In this document: positions 5,046-6,195 of the stretch, piece by piece | Layout of the letters: each line of letters starts with the position of its first letter | Position numbering within the stretch: position 1 is the first letter of the stretch | NCBI GenBank assembly: GCA_030600865.1 | Contig: JAUVUS010000162.1 | Span: 1 to 6,195, forward strand | From: Bacteroidales bacterium | GTDB lineage: Bacteria > Bacteroidota > Bacteroidia > Bacteroidales > UBA12077 | Direction: 5' to 3' | Length of the DNA stretch: 6,195 nucleotides | The notes under the pieces: model-generated | What the model saw: only the letters and a program-made list of their open reading frames with translations | Told to the model about the DNA's origin: nothing | Databases searched by the model: none | Made by a program: the position numbers and the translations under genes

Positions 5046-6195
5046 ATGAAAATTAAGATGAATCTTAAAACAAAAATGCTTGTTTATATTTTAACTACAG
5101 CATCACTTATATATGTGCTTGCATTAGGTTATGTAGGTTTAAAATTAAATAATATTGCTTTTGATAATGCCAAAGAACTTACAAATACCTATGCAAGAGA
5201 ATATGCAAATTATACTAAAGCGGATTTAAGTGTTGATATGAATATGACCCGGGCGCTAGCCCAGGTCTCAATGGGATATAAAAACCTTCCTCCTGATCAA
5301 ATGAAAGATATTTTAAATGAGATGTTGGAACATTTAATTGAAGAAAATCCCAACTTCCTTTCAACATGGTACAATTGGGAACTAAGCGCCATCTGGCCTG
5401 ACTGGAACAAACCTCATGGTCGGTTAAGGCTAACTTTTTACAGAATGGACGGGCAAATAATGTACAAAGAAGAGATTATAGATACTGTTCCGGGATTTAC
5501 AAAAGGTGCATATTACGATATACTTGAAAAACAGATAGAATATGTTATGGATCCTTATTATTTCACATATCAGGAAGGTGCAGAAGAGGTCTTAGAAACA
5601 AGTGTAGCTGTTCCAATTATTATTGATGGTGTTACTGTTGGTATAGCAGGCCTTGACCTTTTATTACAGCGTTTTCAGGATATTATAACTGAAATACATC
5701 CTATACAGGGAAGTTATGCCTTTCTTATTTCACATAATGGTCAGTTTGTTGCACATAATAATGAAGAATTAGTTGGCCTGTTTGTACAAGATTTAGAAGT
5801 AGAAGAAACAAACATATTACAAAAAATTCAAAGTGGAGAAGAATTTTTAAATACAAGAAGAGGAGATGATGGCATCGACTATTGGGTTTCTTACGCCCCG
5901 GTTTATATAGGTAACTCTCCTACACCGTGGTCATTCGGTATTGCTGTACCAGTTGATGTAATAATGGCAGAAGAAAAAGCCACTTTAAGAAAGTCGATTT
6001 TGGCAGGATTAATAGGACTTTTATTAACAGCATTAATTATCTGGATTATTGCTCACAGTATATCACGACCAGTTATAAAAACAACAGCTATTTTAAGCGA
6101 TTTAGCAAAAGGAGACATCGATGAATCCAAGAAAATAAATATAAAAACGAAAGATGAAATTGGTGAAATGGCTAACTCTGTTAATACGCTTATTG
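5046..6195 (+). CDS. Cache-HAMP transmembrane sensor protein, N-terminal part (cut by window edge)
   Basis: An open frame starts at ATG 5046 (MKIKMNLKTK) and stays open for 383 codons to the window edge. A basic N-terminus is followed by a first membrane helix at about 11-33. Residues of about 38-305 form an extracytoplasmic double-Cache-type sensing domain: MDPYYFTYQ (168-176), TSVAVPIIIDGVTVGIAGLDL (185-205), then GSYAFLISHNGQFVAH (222-237) and VSYAPVYIG (281-289). A second helix lies at about 317-337. A HAMP domain follows, with its Pro at 342 and DEIGEMANSVNTL at 370-382. The protein binds an unknown small ligand outside the membrane and signals inward. The output module is missing, so it may be a methyl-accepting chemotaxis protein, a histidine kinase, or the HAMP-GAF-coiled-coil type seen in Marinilabiliales. 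A second ATG at 5058 is an alternative start; 5046 keeps the longer basic N-terminus. No Shine-Dalgarno sequence precedes either. Confidence 0.88.
   Translation, partial: MKIKMNLKTKMLVYILTTASLIYVLALGYVGLKLNNIAFDNAKELTNTYAREYANYTKADLSVDMNMTRALAQVSMGYKNLPPDQMKDILNEMLEHLIEENPNFLSTWYNWELSAIWPDWNKPHGRLRLTFYRMDGQIMYKEEIIDTVPGFTKGAYYDILEKQIEYVMDPYYFTYQEGAEEVLETSVAVPIIIDGVTVGIAGLDLLLQRFQDIITEIHPIQGSYAFLISHNGQFVAHNNEELVGLFVQDLEVEETNILQKIQSGEEFLNTRRGDDGIDYWVSYAPVYIGNSPTPWSFGIAVPVDVIMAEEKATLRKSILAGLIGLLLTALIIWIIAHSISRPVIKTTAILSDLAKGDIDESKKINIKTKDEIGEMANSVNTLI

Noticed and set aside
1..6195. Novel defence, mobile or biosynthetic system
   Set aside because: All complete genes belong to housekeeping or common envelope families. 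There is no transposase, integrase, toxin-antitoxin pair, CRISPR repeat or abrupt composition change.

Overview
The window is AT-rich and looks like ordinary chromosome from a member of the Bacteroidota, most likely the Bacteroidales/Marinilabiliales side. Five things point there. None of the six starts has a Shine-Dalgarno sequence, only A/T-rich leaders. Several starts are preceded by the Bacteroidota-type -7 element TAnnTTTG. The lipoprotein looks like the Bacteroidota family DUF6340. The L28 N-terminus and the cinA-rpmB adjacency are typical of the phylum. The Cache-HAMP sensor resembles proteins I associate with Marinilabiliales. The genus cannot be determined from this sequence.

Five genes lie head to tail on the minus strand, given here in transcription order from right to left. 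fabG (3983-4732) encodes the ketoacyl-ACP reductase of fatty-acid synthesis and ends in a good hairpin terminator. Next is a DUF6340-like lipoprotein with C-terminal TPR-like helices (2854-3843). Then comes a seven-helix Ste24-type M48 membrane metalloprotease (1503-2783). It is followed by cinA (136-1383), a MoCF-like/NMN-deamidase two-domain protein. Last is the first 11 codons of rpmB, ribosomal protein L28 (1-35), cut by the window edge. On the plus strand, divergent from fabG across a 313-base gap, a Cache-HAMP transmembrane sensor starts at 5046 and runs off the right edge with its output domain unseen.

The genes are not an obvious pathway. fabG, cinA and rpmB are housekeeping genes. 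The lipoprotein and the M48 protease are both envelope proteins separated by 70 bases, and could be co-transcribed. The putative terminators after fabG and after the M48 gene, together with -7-like elements before rpmB, M48, DUF6340 and fabG, suggest mostly short individual transcription units.

No mobile element, CRISPR array, tRNA or rRNA was seen, and no convincing sign of a new multi-gene system. The points most worth a second look are two perfect inverted repeats at the presumed promoters of the DUF6340 and M48 genes, a degenerate heptamer tandem repeat just upstream of cinA, the uncharacterised lipoprotein, and the truncated sensor.
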